Assembly (NCBI GenBank): GCA_944389115.1
Contig: CALXLE010000072.1
Coordinates: 1-36,265, forward strand
Length of the DNA stretch: 36,265 nucleotides
Direction: 5' to 3'
Origin: an uncultured Spirochaetaceae bacterium
GTDB taxonomy: Bacteria; Spirochaetota; Spirochaetia; Sphaerochaetales; Sphaerochaetaceae
How positions within the stretch are numbered: position 1 is the first letter of the stretch; every line of letters starts with the position of its first letter. The notes beneath the pieces are model-generated. The model was given only the letters and a program-made list of their open reading frames with translations. It had not been told where the DNA came from and searched no databases. Position numbers and translations under genes: made by a program. Of this stretch, positions 24,957 to 33,064 are shown piece by piece.

Positions 24957-26672
24957 TCAGTCCTTGAATGAATACAGTTTATAGTATAACCCATGCTTCT
25001 CCATAAGCTCATCATGGGTTCCCTGCTCCTTCACGGAGCCTTTATCTATCACAAATATGATATCGCTGTTCCTGATTGTTGAGAGCCTGTGCGCAATAAC
25101 TATAGAAGTGCGACCTTCCGCAAGACGATCGAATGCATCCTGGATCAATGCCTCCGATTCCGTATCGAGGGAGCTTGTAGCCTCATCGAATACAAGGATC
25201 TTTGGGTTCTTCAGGAATACTCTGGCAATGGACAGTCGCTGCTTCTGCCCTCCGGAAAGCCTTGTTCCCCTCTCTCCAACCTCAGTATTAAGGCCATCAG
25301 GAAGGGATGCGACAAAGTCATAGAGATTGGCATTTCGCAGAGCCTGCCACATCTCCTCATCGGTAGCATCGCTCCGTCCATAGCGCAGATTCTCCTTGAT
25401 CGACGCATCGAACAGGAAGACATTCTGCTGCACAAAGCCGATAGAATCATGGAGCGATTTCTGCGTAACGCTGTCTATATCCGTACCATCGATGGTTATG
25501 GATCCCCCTTCCCTCTCATAGAACCTTGCAAGAAGGGATACTATCGTCGACTTTCCTGCACCGGACTCACCGACAAGCGCCGCTTTAACCCCGCCCGGGA
25601 TATGCATCGTCAGATCCGGTATGACTATCTCCCTGTCATCAGCTTCATAAGAGAAAGAGACATGGCTGAAATCAACAGTACCATCGGATACAGAGAGAGC
25701 CTTTGCACCGGGCTTATCCTCAATCTGCGGATTGATATCGAGTATCTCGGCAAAACGCTCGAACGATGCCATCCCCTGTGTGAACTGCTCGGTGAAGTTT
25801 ATGAGCCTGTCAATCGGAGGGAGAACTACGGAGACATACAGGACGAATGTGACAAGATCATATACAGCAGCCTGCCCTGCAGCGATAAGAAGCACACCTC
25901 CAGCGATTGTCGTGAAGTAGTAGAAATCCCTCATGAAGGACATACCGGTCTGGTAATTCGCCATTGTGCTGTACATGCTCTCCCTGCTTTCCTTGAGCTT
26001 TGTATTCGATACGCCGAACTTCTTCTCCTGGAACTTCTCCTGGGAGTATGACTTGACCTCGCGGATTCCCTGGATTGAGTTCTCGGCTGCGACGTTCACA
26101 TCGGCGATTGTCTTCCTGATAGCCCTGTTCTTCTCCTTCAGCTTCCTGTTGAAATGTATACCGTATACAAGCATTATCGGCAGAGGAATTAGAGAGACAA
26201 GTGAGAGCTTCCATGAGAATGAGAACATGAAGCTGTATGCCGCTATTATCGTTACGATGGAGATGAGGAAATCCTCCGGACCATGATGTGCGACCTCCGC
26301 GATATTGAAAAGATCGTTCGTGATCCGGCTCATTATCGTTCCGGTCTTTGTCTTATCGAAATAGGAGAATGACAGTGTCTGGAGATGGGAGAACAGCTCC
26401 TTGCGCATCTGGTTCTCCATACGCACTCCAAGATAATGCCCCCATCGGATCCTGATATATGTGGTAATCGCCTGGGCGATGTATATCACAAGGATGACTG
26501 AGAGCATCCATACCATCAGCTCCCAGTTTCCAGCAGGGAGCGCTGTATACAGCACATCCCTGACAAGAGCAGGAGCTATCACCGAAAGCACCGATGACAG
26601 CACCGCAACGGACATATCGAGGGCAAAAAGCCCTTTATAGTACCGGTAATACGATATGAAACGGCGGAGCAT
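24957..26672 (-). CDS. ABC exporter, MsbA-like (fused permease and ATPase)
   Basis: The ATG at 26672 shares one base with the helicase stop (TGATG) and has GAGG six bases upstream; the GTG at 26675 is less likely. The 571-residue half-transporter has six membrane helices (about 1-310) and an ATPase domain with Walker A GESGAGKST, signature RLSGGQKQR and Walker B ILVFDEATSSLD, all canonical, so it can work as a homodimer. The co-operon PlsC makes lipid or drug export plausible, and MsbA-type lipid flipping is an inference only. Confidence 0.92.
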   Translation of the reverse strand: MLRRFISYYRYYKGLFALDMSVAVLSSVLSVIAPALVRDVLYTALPAGNWELMVWMLSVILVIYIAQAITTYIRIRWGHYLGVRMENQMRKELFSHLQTLSFSYFDKTKTGTIMSRITNDLFNIAEVAHHGPEDFLISIVTIIAAYSFMFSFSWKLSLVSLIPLPIMLVYGIHFNRKLKEKNRAIRKTIADVNVAAENSIQGIREVKSYSQEKFQEKKFGVSNTKLKESRESMYSTMANYQTGMSFMRDFYYFTTIAGGVLLIAAGQAAVYDLVTFVLYVSVVLPPIDRLINFTEQFTQGMASFERFAEILDINPQIEDKPGAKALSVSDGTVDFSHVSFSYEADDREIVIPDLTMHIPGGVKAALVGESGAGKSTIVSLLARFYEREGGSITIDGTDIDSVTQKSLHDSIGFVQQNVFLFDASIKENLRYGRSDATDEEMWQALRNANLYDFVASLPDGLNTEVGERGTRLSGGQKQRLSIARVFLKNPKILVFDEATSSLDTESEALIQDAFDRLAEGRTSIVIAHRLSTIRNSDIIFVIDKGSVKEQGTHDELMEKHGLYYKLYSFKD

Positions 26673-28240
26673 CACTTGCCTCTCAGCTTAGCCAGCACGC
26701 GAGCGAGGAAGCCCTTCTTCACTTCCTTCTTCGTCGACTCAGGAACCTTCTTCTCCACCTTTGAAGACTGCACCGAAGGCTTCGGCTGGGGCTGAGCCTT
26801 CCTCTGCTGGGGCTTTGATGGAGATTGCTTCTGAGGAGCTTTCTTCGTCCGCTGCTTCTGCTCGCCATTCTTCTGTCCTGGCGCTGATCCGAACTCCTTC
26901 TTATAGTAAGCCATCCTCTCCTCAAGCGTCATTGTGGAAAGCTTGCTGTAATCGCTATCGGCCTTCTCCTTCTTTTTCTGAGGAGCCTGCTTCTTCTTTC
27001 CTGCAGGCTTCTGAGGCCTGCTATCCTTTCTGAAATCCCGAGAGGAAGATCTTCTCTCACCATCACGTGGTCTTCTGCTCCTATAATGGAATCCAGAACT
27101 CTTATCCTCGACGGGCTCAAGTCCTGCCTCATCCGGCCAGAGCACAGGTATCTTCATCTGGATATATGTCTCAATAGGCTCGAGACCATAGATATACTCC
27201 TCGCAGGCAAGTGTTATAGCCTTGCCGGACTTTCCCGCCCTTGCGGTACGTCCTATGCGGTGGACATAGTTCTCATAATCTTCCGGGATATCGTAGTTGA
27301 CGACAAGCTCGAGATCATCAATCTGAAGGCCGCGGGCTGCGACATCTGTCGCCACAAGTATGGGGAGCTTTCCTTCCTTCATTCTGTCAATCGTCTTCAG
27401 CCTCTTCGCCTGGGGCATATCGCCCATGAGATACTCAGCTTTGTATCCGTTCATCTGGAGTCTCTTGGCGACCTCGACTGCCATATCCTTTGTATTCGTG
27501 AATATAAGGCAGGAAGCAGGCTTAAGCTTATTGAATATAGAAAGAAGCAGAGGAAACTTCTCGGTCTTCGTTACATGGAAAAGCTCCTGGGTTATGTTCT
27601 TTACAGTGATTTCCTCAGGCTGGACCGTGATCTCCTCAGGCTCATTCATATAGCTCCATGCCAGATTCCTTACGCGTGTGGAAAGCGTAGCGGAAAAGAG
27701 CATTGTCTGCCTCTCCTGCGGACCTACCATTCTAGAGAACATCGTCTGGATATCTGGATAGAAGCCCATATCGAACATACGGTCAGCCTCATCGAGCACG
27801 ACAGTATCGAAACAGCGGAAATCGATACGGCTTGACGAGGCGAAATCAAGAAGCCTTCCTGGGGTGCCGACATAGAGATTCAGACCTGAAGCCAGCTCCT
27901 CTATCTGCTCTTTATAACCTACCCCGCCATAGAAGCATCCAATCCGATACTCTGGGAAACCTGCGGAAAGAAGCCTCGCGTCCTCCTCAATCTGCACAGC
28001 CAGCTCCCTTGTCGGGGATACTATCAGAGCGGCTCCCGATTTATTCCTCTTGTATTTCTCAAGGATCGTAAGAAGAAATACAGCTGTCTTGCCGCTGCCC
28101 GTCTTTGACTGGACCATCACATCACGGCCCTGGAGTGTCAATGGAAGGACCCGCTGCTGGACATCAGTGCATTCTGTATAACCGGCCTTCTCTACTCCTG
28201 CTAGAACCTCTTCAGAAAGAGGCAGTTCTGTGAATTTCAT
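26672..28240 (-). CDS. DEAD-box RNA helicase with basic C-terminal tail
   Basis: A 522-residue helicase. Q motif and motif I SKTGSGKT (45-52), motif Ia SPTREL, motif II DEAD (150-153), motif III FSATL, and motif VI HRIGRTARAG are all present, so it should be active. Residues from about 390 to the end form a low-complexity tail rich in Lys, Arg, Gln and Pro, as in RhlE/CsdA-like enzymes that bind structured RNA. It leads the operon; AAGGA lies 11 bases before the ATG. Ribosome assembly or cold adaptation is the usual role in this family, not shown here. Confidence 0.94.
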   Translation of the reverse strand: MKFTELPLSEEVLAGVEKAGYTECTDVQQRVLPLTLQGRDVMVQSKTGSGKTAVFLLTILEKYKRNKSGAALIVSPTRELAVQIEEDARLLSAGFPEYRIGCFYGGVGYKEQIEELASGLNLYVGTPGRLLDFASSSRIDFRCFDTVVLDEADRMFDMGFYPDIQTMFSRMVGPQERQTMLFSATLSTRVRNLAWSYMNEPEEITVQPEEITVKNITQELFHVTKTEKFPLLLSIFNKLKPASCLIFTNTKDMAVEVAKRLQMNGYKAEYLMGDMPQAKRLKTIDRMKEGKLPILVATDVAARGLQIDDLELVVNYDIPEDYENYVHRIGRTARAGKSGKAITLACEEYIYGLEPIETYIQMKIPVLWPDEAGLEPVEDKSSGFHYRSRRPRDGERRSSSRDFRKDSRPQKPAGKKKQAPQKKKEKADSDYSKLSTMTLEERMAYYKKEFGSAPGQKNGEQKQRTKKAPQKQSPSKPQQRKAQPQPKPSVQSSKVEKKVPESTKKEVKKGFLARVLAKLRGK

Positions 28241-28303
28241 CTATTTATTTTCCTTCTGGAACAATGTATCTGATAACGAGAACACGATATATTAAGACTA
28301 CGG

Positions 28304-28321
28304 TTTTGTCTATTGACAAAA
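28304..28321. promoter_or_regulatory. Inverted repeat in the helicase upstream region
   Basis: TTTTGTC and GACAAAA are perfect seven-base arms around TATT. The sequence also contains TTGACA at 28313-28318, a consensus -35 on the plus strand, though no good -10 follows. It lies 63-81 bases upstream of the helicase start. An operator or a chance palindrome are both possible. Confidence 0.3.
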
Positions 28322-28334
28322 TGAAGGAGAATCG

Positions 28335-28454
28335 ATGGTAAAGATCATCCAGGGAGATATTACAGAATTAAAAGTTGATGCCATAGTCAATACGGCAAAC
28401 AGCAGCCCAGAATCAAGCTACGTAATCATAATCAGTAATCAGAAGCTCATTTGA
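28335..28454 (+). pseudogene. Truncated macrodomain copy
   Basis: The first 24 codons ([24 protein letters not shown]) are nearly the same as the start of the intact macrodomain gene 530 bases downstream. Nucleotide similarity stops sharply at about 28407, after which the frame runs 15 more codons through the end of the convergent zinc-finger gene and stops at 28454. It keeps a ribosome binding site (AAGGAG five bases before the ATG). This is a partial duplicate broken at the zinc-finger gene; a 39-residue peptide could still be made but would have no fold. Confidence 0.8.
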
Positions 28455-28640
28455 GGCTCTTCTGGCATTTTGTACAATCTTCTCAAGCTGTCTGGAAACT
28501 TCCAACGTGAAATATCTTTCTCCGCACTGCACACACTCCATGCAGGGAACATTTCTGATTATGATTGTGCATTTTGGAAGAACCACGACATGAGTAGTAG
28601 TGCTTTCAATCAATTTCTCACCTTTGCAATATGTACACAT
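28413..28640 (-). CDS. YgiT-type zinc-finger protein (possible antitoxin)
   Basis: The ATG at 28640 is chosen because GAGGAGG lies ten bases upstream; the longer frame to 28718 has only a TTG start. The 75-residue protein has CxxC (Cys2, Cys5), then VPCMECVQCGERYF with Cys36 and Cys39, the YgiT zinc-finger pattern shared with the N-terminal part of MqsA antitoxins, but without an MqsA HTH domain. The partner toxin normally lies directly upstream. Here the upstream frame (…GRDILIPDSWKMEKRGG) has no start and is probably a remnant. An extended -10 (TGATATAAT, 28786-28778) gives a promoter about 140 bases upstream. Confidence 0.7.
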   Translation of the reverse strand: MCTYCKGEKLIESTTTHVVVLPKCTIIIRNVPCMECVQCGERYFTLEVSRQLEKIVQNARRASNELLITDYDYVA

Positions 28641-28777
28641 ATTACTTCTACCTCCTCGTTTTTCCATCTTCCATGAATCTGGAATCAGAATATCTCTGCC
28701 TGCATTCTTGCAAGCCAATGAGCAGAAAGCACCAGATTCACTGAAAAACTCAATGGTCTGATTCCATTTTCATATTG

Positions 28778-28786
28778 ATTATATCA
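28778..28786 (-). promoter_or_regulatory. Extended -10 promoter upstream of the zinc-finger gene
   Basis: TGATATAAT on the minus strand is a full match to the TGnTATAAT extended -10. Its transcript would carry about 130 bases before the zinc-finger ATG, including a frame without a good start that may be a broken toxin gene. Confidence 0.5.
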
Positions 28787-28821
28787 AAACATCAGAGCCT
28801 CAGTACTAAAGAATGAATAGC

Positions 28822-28858
28822 GCAATGAAATTAGCCATTGCAGATCATATGCTAAAAT
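28822..28858 (+). promoter_or_regulatory. Promoter and palindrome of the intact macrodomain gene
   Basis: TGCTAAAAT (28850-28858) is an extended -10. Transcription would start at about 28865, the A of the ATG, and no ribosome binding site precedes that ATG, so the mRNA may be leaderless. GCAATG (28822-28827) and CATTGC (28836-28841) form an exact inverted repeat in the -35 region, a possible operator. Confidence 0.45.
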
Positions 28859-28864
28859 GCAGAC

Positions 28865-29353
28865 ATGATCAGAATAATCCAGGGAGATATTACAGAATTA
28901 ACGGTTGATGCCATAGTCAATGCGGCGAACAGCAGCCTTCTCGGAGGTGGAGGTGTTGATGGAGCGATACATAGGGCTGCAGGACCGGATCTCCTCCGTG
29001 AGTGTATTACGCTCGGAGGCTGCGATACAGGAGATGCGAAGATAACAAAGGGCTACGATTTACCTGCAGAATATGTGATACATACGGTCGGGCCTGTATG
29101 GCATGGTGGAACGCATGGCGAGGAGGAGAAGCTCAGGAGCTGCTATAGAAAGTCGCTGGAAATAGCAAAGGAGCATGGCCTGAAGAGCATAGCATTCCCT
29201 CTCATCAGCGCCGGTGTCTATGGATACCCGAAGGAAGCTGCGATAAGAATAGCGCTTGAGGAGATGTCGAAAGCAGAGGAAATGGACACAATACTCTGCT
29301 GCTTTACTGAAAGGGACAAGGAAGTAGCTGAACGCATATTCAGGACTATCTGA
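28865..29353 (+). CDS. Macrodomain protein, O-acetyl-ADP-ribose deacetylase type
   Basis: A 162-residue single-domain MacroD-type protein. Seen: GDIT near residue 7, [25 protein letters not shown] (16-40, the ADP-ribose loop and catalytic Asn/Asp region), and the second phosphate-binding loop [14 protein letters not shown]. It hydrolyses O-acetyl-ADP-ribose or mono-ADP-ribosyl groups. A truncated copy of its 5' end lies 530 bases upstream. There is no Shine-Dalgarno sequence before the ATG. It is followed by a MATE gene at 53 bases, probably with its own promoter. Confidence 0.93.
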   Translation: MIRIIQGDITELTVDAIVNAANSSLLGGGGVDGAIHRAAGPDLLRECITLGGCDTGDAKITKGYDLPAEYVIHTVGPVWHGGTHGEEEKLRSCYRKSLEIAKEHGLKSIAFPLISAGVYGYPKEAAIRIALEEMSKAEEMDTILCCFTERDKEVAERIFRTI

Positions 29354-29406
29354 AAAACTCGCGAATTCCGTGCATATTCGTGCTATTATCGTCGTGAGGT
29401 CACAAA

Positions 29407-30792
29407 ATGCATGGACAACGCAGGCTTTCCGGTAAAGTCGATATGCTCAATGGCAATCTTGCCACGAGCCTTATAATCTTTGCCCTTCCTATCGCTGCGA
29501 GCAGTATTCTCCAGCAGCTATTCAACTCCGTCGATGTCGCTGTCGTCGGCCATTTCGCTGCAGATAAGGCTCAGGCCACTGCAGCAGTCGGCTGCAACAG
29601 CTCCGTGATAAATCTCATAGTGAACCTATTCGTCGGAATCTCGGTAGGGGCAAATGTCATTGTCTCGGGGTATATCGGCCAGGGAAGCAAAGAGAAAGCT
29701 AACCGTGCTGTCCATACAGCAATGACGATAGCGCTGCTGAGCGGCATTGTTCTTCTTTTCATTGGACTTGCGATATCAAAGCCACTGCTGGAACTGATGA
29801 ACACACCGGAGGACGTGCTTCCATATGCAGTACAGTATCTCAGGATATACTCATTAGGGCTTCCTGTGATCATGATATACAACTTCGGATCAGCAATCCT
29901 GAGATGCATCGGTGACACGAAGCGCCCATTGTACTGCCTCCTGCTCTCTGGAATCATCAATGCTCTGCTCAATGTCTTTCTTGTCGTTGTATTTCACCTC
30001 GATGTCGCAGGCGTAGCCATTGCAACAGTAATATCCAATGCGATAAGCGCTGCTCTCGTGCTTTCATTCCTGCTAAAAGAGGAAGGAGAAGCTCATCTTG
30101 ATATCAGAAAGCTTGGAATAAACAGGGACGATGTCAGGAGAATCCTGATGATAGGTGTTCCAGCGGGTGTCCAGTCAATGGTATTCTCCATCTCCAATGT
30201 GATAATCCAGAGCGTTCTCAATGGCTTCGGTACGAATGCCGTCGCAGGATCTGCAGTCGCCCTGAACTATGAGAACCTCGCCTATTTCGTTATATCCGCA
30301 TTCAGCCAGACAGTCGTCACATTCACAAGCCAGAACTTCGGTGCCGGCAAATACAGAAGATGCACCAGGATATTCAGGCTGAGCTTCCTCTACAGCGTTA
30401 CTGCAGATATCGTAATCAGCTGGACATTCCTCCTCGGGAAGGAACCGTTCGCTGCTATTTTCACAGATAATCCCGAAGTCGCATCGTATGCATACATGAG
30501 GATGATGATAGCGCTTGCTCCCCACTTCCTCATCAATACATATGAGATCGGAGGCGCTGCGCTGAGGGGCATGGGCCACTCGATGACACCAGCTGTCCTC
30601 ACAGTACTTGGAACCTGCCTCCTCCGCCTCATATGGGCCTTCTCCATATGCAGTATCTGGCCGAGGTTCGAAGTGCTCATGCTTGTCTACCCGCTCACAT
30701 GGATCATCACTGGCTCATCGGTTCTTATCGCATACTTCACGATGAGAAGAAAAGCCTTCAGAATGCATCACGCCGTCTCTGCAATGAAATGA
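29407..30792 (+). CDS. MATE-family efflux transporter
   Basis: A 461-residue exporter with about 12 hydrophobic helices in two related halves. The family pattern is clear: LATSLIIFALPIAASSILQQLFNSVDVAVVGHFA near the N-terminus and the matching NVIIQSVLNGFGTNAVAGSAVA in the second half, where MATE proteins carry their repeat. Such proteins use Na+ or H+ gradients to expel cationic drugs or metabolites; the subgroup resembles the bacterial DinF/NorM-like clade common in Firmicutes and spirochaetes. GAGG is seven bases before the ATG. Confidence 0.94.
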   Translation: MHGQRRLSGKVDMLNGNLATSLIIFALPIAASSILQQLFNSVDVAVVGHFAADKAQATAAVGCNSSVINLIVNLFVGISVGANVIVSGYIGQGSKEKANRAVHTAMTIALLSGIVLLFIGLAISKPLLELMNTPEDVLPYAVQYLRIYSLGLPVIMIYNFGSAILRCIGDTKRPLYCLLLSGIINALLNVFLVVVFHLDVAGVAIATVISNAISAALVLSFLLKEEGEAHLDIRKLGINRDDVRRILMIGVPAGVQSMVFSISNVIIQSVLNGFGTNAVAGSAVALNYENLAYFVISAFSQTVVTFTSQNFGAGKYRRCTRIFRLSFLYSVTADIVISWTFLLGKEPFAAIFTDNPEVASYAYMRMMIALAPHFLINTYEIGGAALRGMGHSMTPAVLTVLGTCLLRLIWAFSICSIWPRFEVLMLVYPLTWIITGSSVLIAYFTMRRKAFRMHHAVSAMK

Positions 30793-30814
30793 GGCCCCAG
30801 ATCAGCGAGGCCTC
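30791..30814. terminator. Hairpin between convergent MATE and glyA genes
   Basis: GAGGCC (30791-30796) pairs with GGCCTC (30809-30814) across a 12-base loop, overlapping the MATE stop codon. No clear T-run follows. It is the only structure in the 41-base convergent gap and may act on both strands. Confidence 0.45.
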
Positions 30815-30833
30815 TGATTGATACTGAAGGCTT

Positions 30834-32348
30834 TTAGCCCTCAATCATCGGGAATTCCTTCTCAAGGAAGGCAAGATCAAGCTCCGGATAGAGGACATGC
30901 TTATCAAGAAGAGTCTTGACGCGAGTCCTTGCATTCTCCATAACGCTCTCAGGAGCCTTCGCCTTATTCTTCGAGAGCTCTCCAGCATGCTCGCCCTTCG
31001 TCAGCTTCACGGGATGTGCTGCAGAGAGGACATCGGTTATGATTGATGCAATCTCCTCCATGTCCTTCTCATCCATACCGAGAGTCGTGACAGCGGGAGT
31101 ACCAAGCCTGAGCCCTGAAGTATACCACGGACCATTTGGATCGAATGGAAGAGCATTTCTGTTGAGTGTTATACCAGCCTCGATGAGAAGGCTCTCAGCT
31201 TGCCTGCCATTAAGTCCGAACGATGTGACGTCGAGGAGCATCAGATGGTTATCGGTACCGCCGGTCGCAACCCTTATGCCTTTGCTTATGAAGCTATCGG
31301 CAAGAGCCTTTGCATTCCTGACAATGGATGCCGCATACGCCGCGAACTCCGGCTTCTCCGCCTCCTTCAATGCTACAGCCTTCGCTGCCATCACATGAGG
31401 GAGAGGTCCTCCGATCACAAGCGGGCAGCCCTTATCGACAGAGGAAGCGAACTCCTCTTTGCAGAGAATCATTCCGCCGCGCGGTCCCCTGAGCGTCTTA
31501 TGCGTTGTAGTCGTCACCACATCGGCCCATTTGACGGGATCGTAATCTCCGGTGAATACCTTGCCCGCTACAAGACCTGCGAAGTGTGCCATATCGACCA
31601 TGAAGACCGCACCGTTTGCATGAGCGATATCGGCCATGCGATGGAAATCTATCTTCCTTGGATAAGCCGAATAGCCTGCAAGAAGGATCAGAGGCTTGAT
31701 CTCAGCGGTAAGCCTTGCAATCTCATCGTAATCAAGAAGCCCTGTCTCCTTATCAACAGTATAGGAATATGCATCGAACATCTTGGCCGAGACATTCTGC
31801 CTGTAGCCATGTGTAAGATGCCCGCCTGAATAGTAATCAAGACCGAGTATCCTCTGATTGTGGAGAGCTGTCCTTATCTTGTTCCAGTCTTCCCTGGAAA
31901 GAGCGGAAGGATTGGCAATTCCTATCTCCTCAAGAGCAGGCACCTCAACACGCGTATTGAGTATTGCCCAGTATGCGCAGAGATTCGCATCAGCTCCTGA
32001 ATGGGGCTGGATATATGCATGCTCTGCACCAAACAATCTCTTTGCAGCTTCAATGCCCTCATCCTCTATAGAATCGACATTCTCGCAGCCCGCATAGAAC
32101 CTGTGATGCGGGAATCCCTCCGAATACTTATCGGTCATGAGATTGCCCATGGCAGCCTGAACGGAAACCGATGAGTAGTTCTCGCTTGCAATAAGCTTGA
32201 GGCGTGTTCGCTGGTCCCTGAGCTCATGAACGATACGGCCTGCCACCTCAGGAGACACCCTTGATACCATCTCAAGCGATGATACATACATAGCCATCTC
32301 CGCAGATGGAGCTGAAACAGATGAGAGATAGTCGGATAAAGCACCCAT
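30834..32348 (-). CDS. glyA: Serine hydroxymethyltransferase, long spirochaete/chlamydia-type form
   Basis: Start at ATG 32348, seven bases after GGAGG; the open frame to 32450 crosses the divergent promoter region and is rejected. The 504-residue enzyme makes glycine and methylene-tetrahydrofolate from serine. Seen: LIASENYSS near residue 50, HPHSGADAN-type segment (QPHSGADAN), VDMAHFAGLVAG, the PLP-lysine block TTTTHKTLRGPRGG, and the C-terminal LRLGTPAVTTLGM. It is about 80 residues longer than E. coli GlyA because of an N-terminal extension and an insertion around ALSREDWNKIRTALHNQRIL, known in spirochaete and chlamydial forms. Confidence 0.96.
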   Translation of the reverse strand: MGALSDYLSSVSAPSAEMAMYVSSLEMVSRVSPEVAGRIVHELRDQRTRLKLIASENYSSVSVQAAMGNLMTDKYSEGFPHHRFYAGCENVDSIEDEGIEAAKRLFGAEHAYIQPHSGADANLCAYWAILNTRVEVPALEEIGIANPSALSREDWNKIRTALHNQRILGLDYYSGGHLTHGYRQNVSAKMFDAYSYTVDKETGLLDYDEIARLTAEIKPLILLAGYSAYPRKIDFHRMADIAHANGAVFMVDMAHFAGLVAGKVFTGDYDPVKWADVVTTTTHKTLRGPRGGMILCKEEFASSVDKGCPLVIGGPLPHVMAAKAVALKEAEKPEFAAYAASIVRNAKALADSFISKGIRVATGGTDNHLMLLDVTSFGLNGRQAESLLIEAGITLNRNALPFDPNGPWYTSGLRLGTPAVTTLGMDEKDMEEIASIITDVLSAAHPVKLTKGEHAGELSKNKAKAPESVMENARTRVKTLLDKHVLYPELDLAFLEKEFPMIEG

Positions 32349-32391
32349 TTTGAATCCTCCGTAGAATTGGATGGTACTTTCTTTTGCCCCA

Positions 32392-32397
32392 TATAAT
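32392..32397 (+). promoter_or_regulatory. -10 box of the HAD-era transcript
   Basis: TATAAT, with TTGGAT 19 bases upstream as a weak -35. The predicted start of transcription is about ten bases before the ATG at 32414, leaving no room for a ribosome binding site. It lies in the 65-base gap between divergent glyA and the HAD gene. Confidence 0.45.
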
Positions 32398-32413
32398 CTA
32401 GTACCATCAGCAT

Positions 32414-33064
32414 ATGGATATCGTGATAGCGCTGGATTTCGATGGGACACTGTACCCTATAACAGACTACGATTCGGAGCAGATGCTGCTGCACCTCTCA
32501 GGCCGTGACGGCGCAGAGGAGCTTATCGATCGCGATCAGAAGGGAGGCTATGATCCCATAGCCTTCAATAATGATTTCGAGAGGATCATCAAAGGACTTG
32601 GTGAAGAATATATCCGGGAAGCTGCAGAAATCATACACAAGAGGATCTCCCCTGATGATCTCGAGCCACTCAGAAGACTTCAGCAGCGTGGCTGCCATCT
32701 TGCAGTAATCTCATGTGGAAGTGACCTACTGATAAAAGAGTTCCTGAAGCTCGAGAAGCTGGAGGCGGAACTCATCGTTGCGAAGGAAATCCTGATAAGC
32801 AATGGGAAGATCGATGGAATGATAAGGCATATAGACAGCATCGATGACAAAGCACGGGCAATAGAGACCATACGCACCAAATGGCCAGGATGCACTGTCA
32901 TTGCCGCCGGTGATGGTCCTACAGATACCCATATGCTGGCGGCTGCAGACTATCCTTTCGTCGTATCATGGAATGGGAGGAGAAGGCTTGAAGGCTATGA
33001 GATCATAGACCGATTCGACCGCATTGAGGAGACCGCAATGGATCTTATGGAGGTAATTGGATGA
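32414..33064 (+). CDS. HAD-family phosphatase (phosphoserine phosphatase-like, HAD-IB)
   Basis: A 216-residue cytoplasmic phosphatase. Motif I is ALDFDGTLYP with nucleophile Asp8 and Asp10, motif II Ser in VISCGSD, motif III a Lys near KEILISNGK, motif IV GDGPTDTHML with the metal-binding Asps. The helical cap between motifs I and II is of the type C1 SerB class. The substrate is not defined; being divergent from glyA, phosphoserine is tempting but unproved. Its stop overlaps the era start (ATGA), so the two are translationally coupled. No Shine-Dalgarno sequence precedes its own ATG. Confidence 0.88.
   Translation: MDIVIALDFDGTLYPITDYDSEQMLLHLSGRDGAEELIDRDQKGGYDPIAFNNDFERIIKGLGEEYIREAAEIIHKRISPDDLEPLRRLQQRGCHLAVISCGSDLLIKEFLKLEKLEAELIVAKEILISNGKIDGMIRHIDSIDDKARAIETIRTKWPGCTVIAAGDGPTDTHMLAAADYPFVVSWNGRRRLEGYEIIDRFDRIEETAMDLMEVIG

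Noticed and set aside
25089-26051. Long plus-strand ORF of 320 codons opposite the ABC exporter
   Set aside because: It is the antisense of a clearly coding ABC transporter with all motifs, lacks a ribosome binding site, and its translation has no recognisable domain.
27086-27835. Plus-strand ORF of 249 codons opposite the DEAD-box helicase
   Set aside because: Same reasoning: the helicase motifs lie on the minus strand, and the antisense product is of low credibility.
28304-28321. TTTTGTC/GACAAAA palindrome as a terminator
   Set aside because: The stem is short and AT-rich, with no T-run, and it lies upstream of the helicase rather than after a gene.
28413-28718. Longer form of the YgiT gene starting at 28718
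   Set aside because: That start is TTG without a ribosome binding site, while ATG 28640 has GAGGAGG and gives the normal family length.
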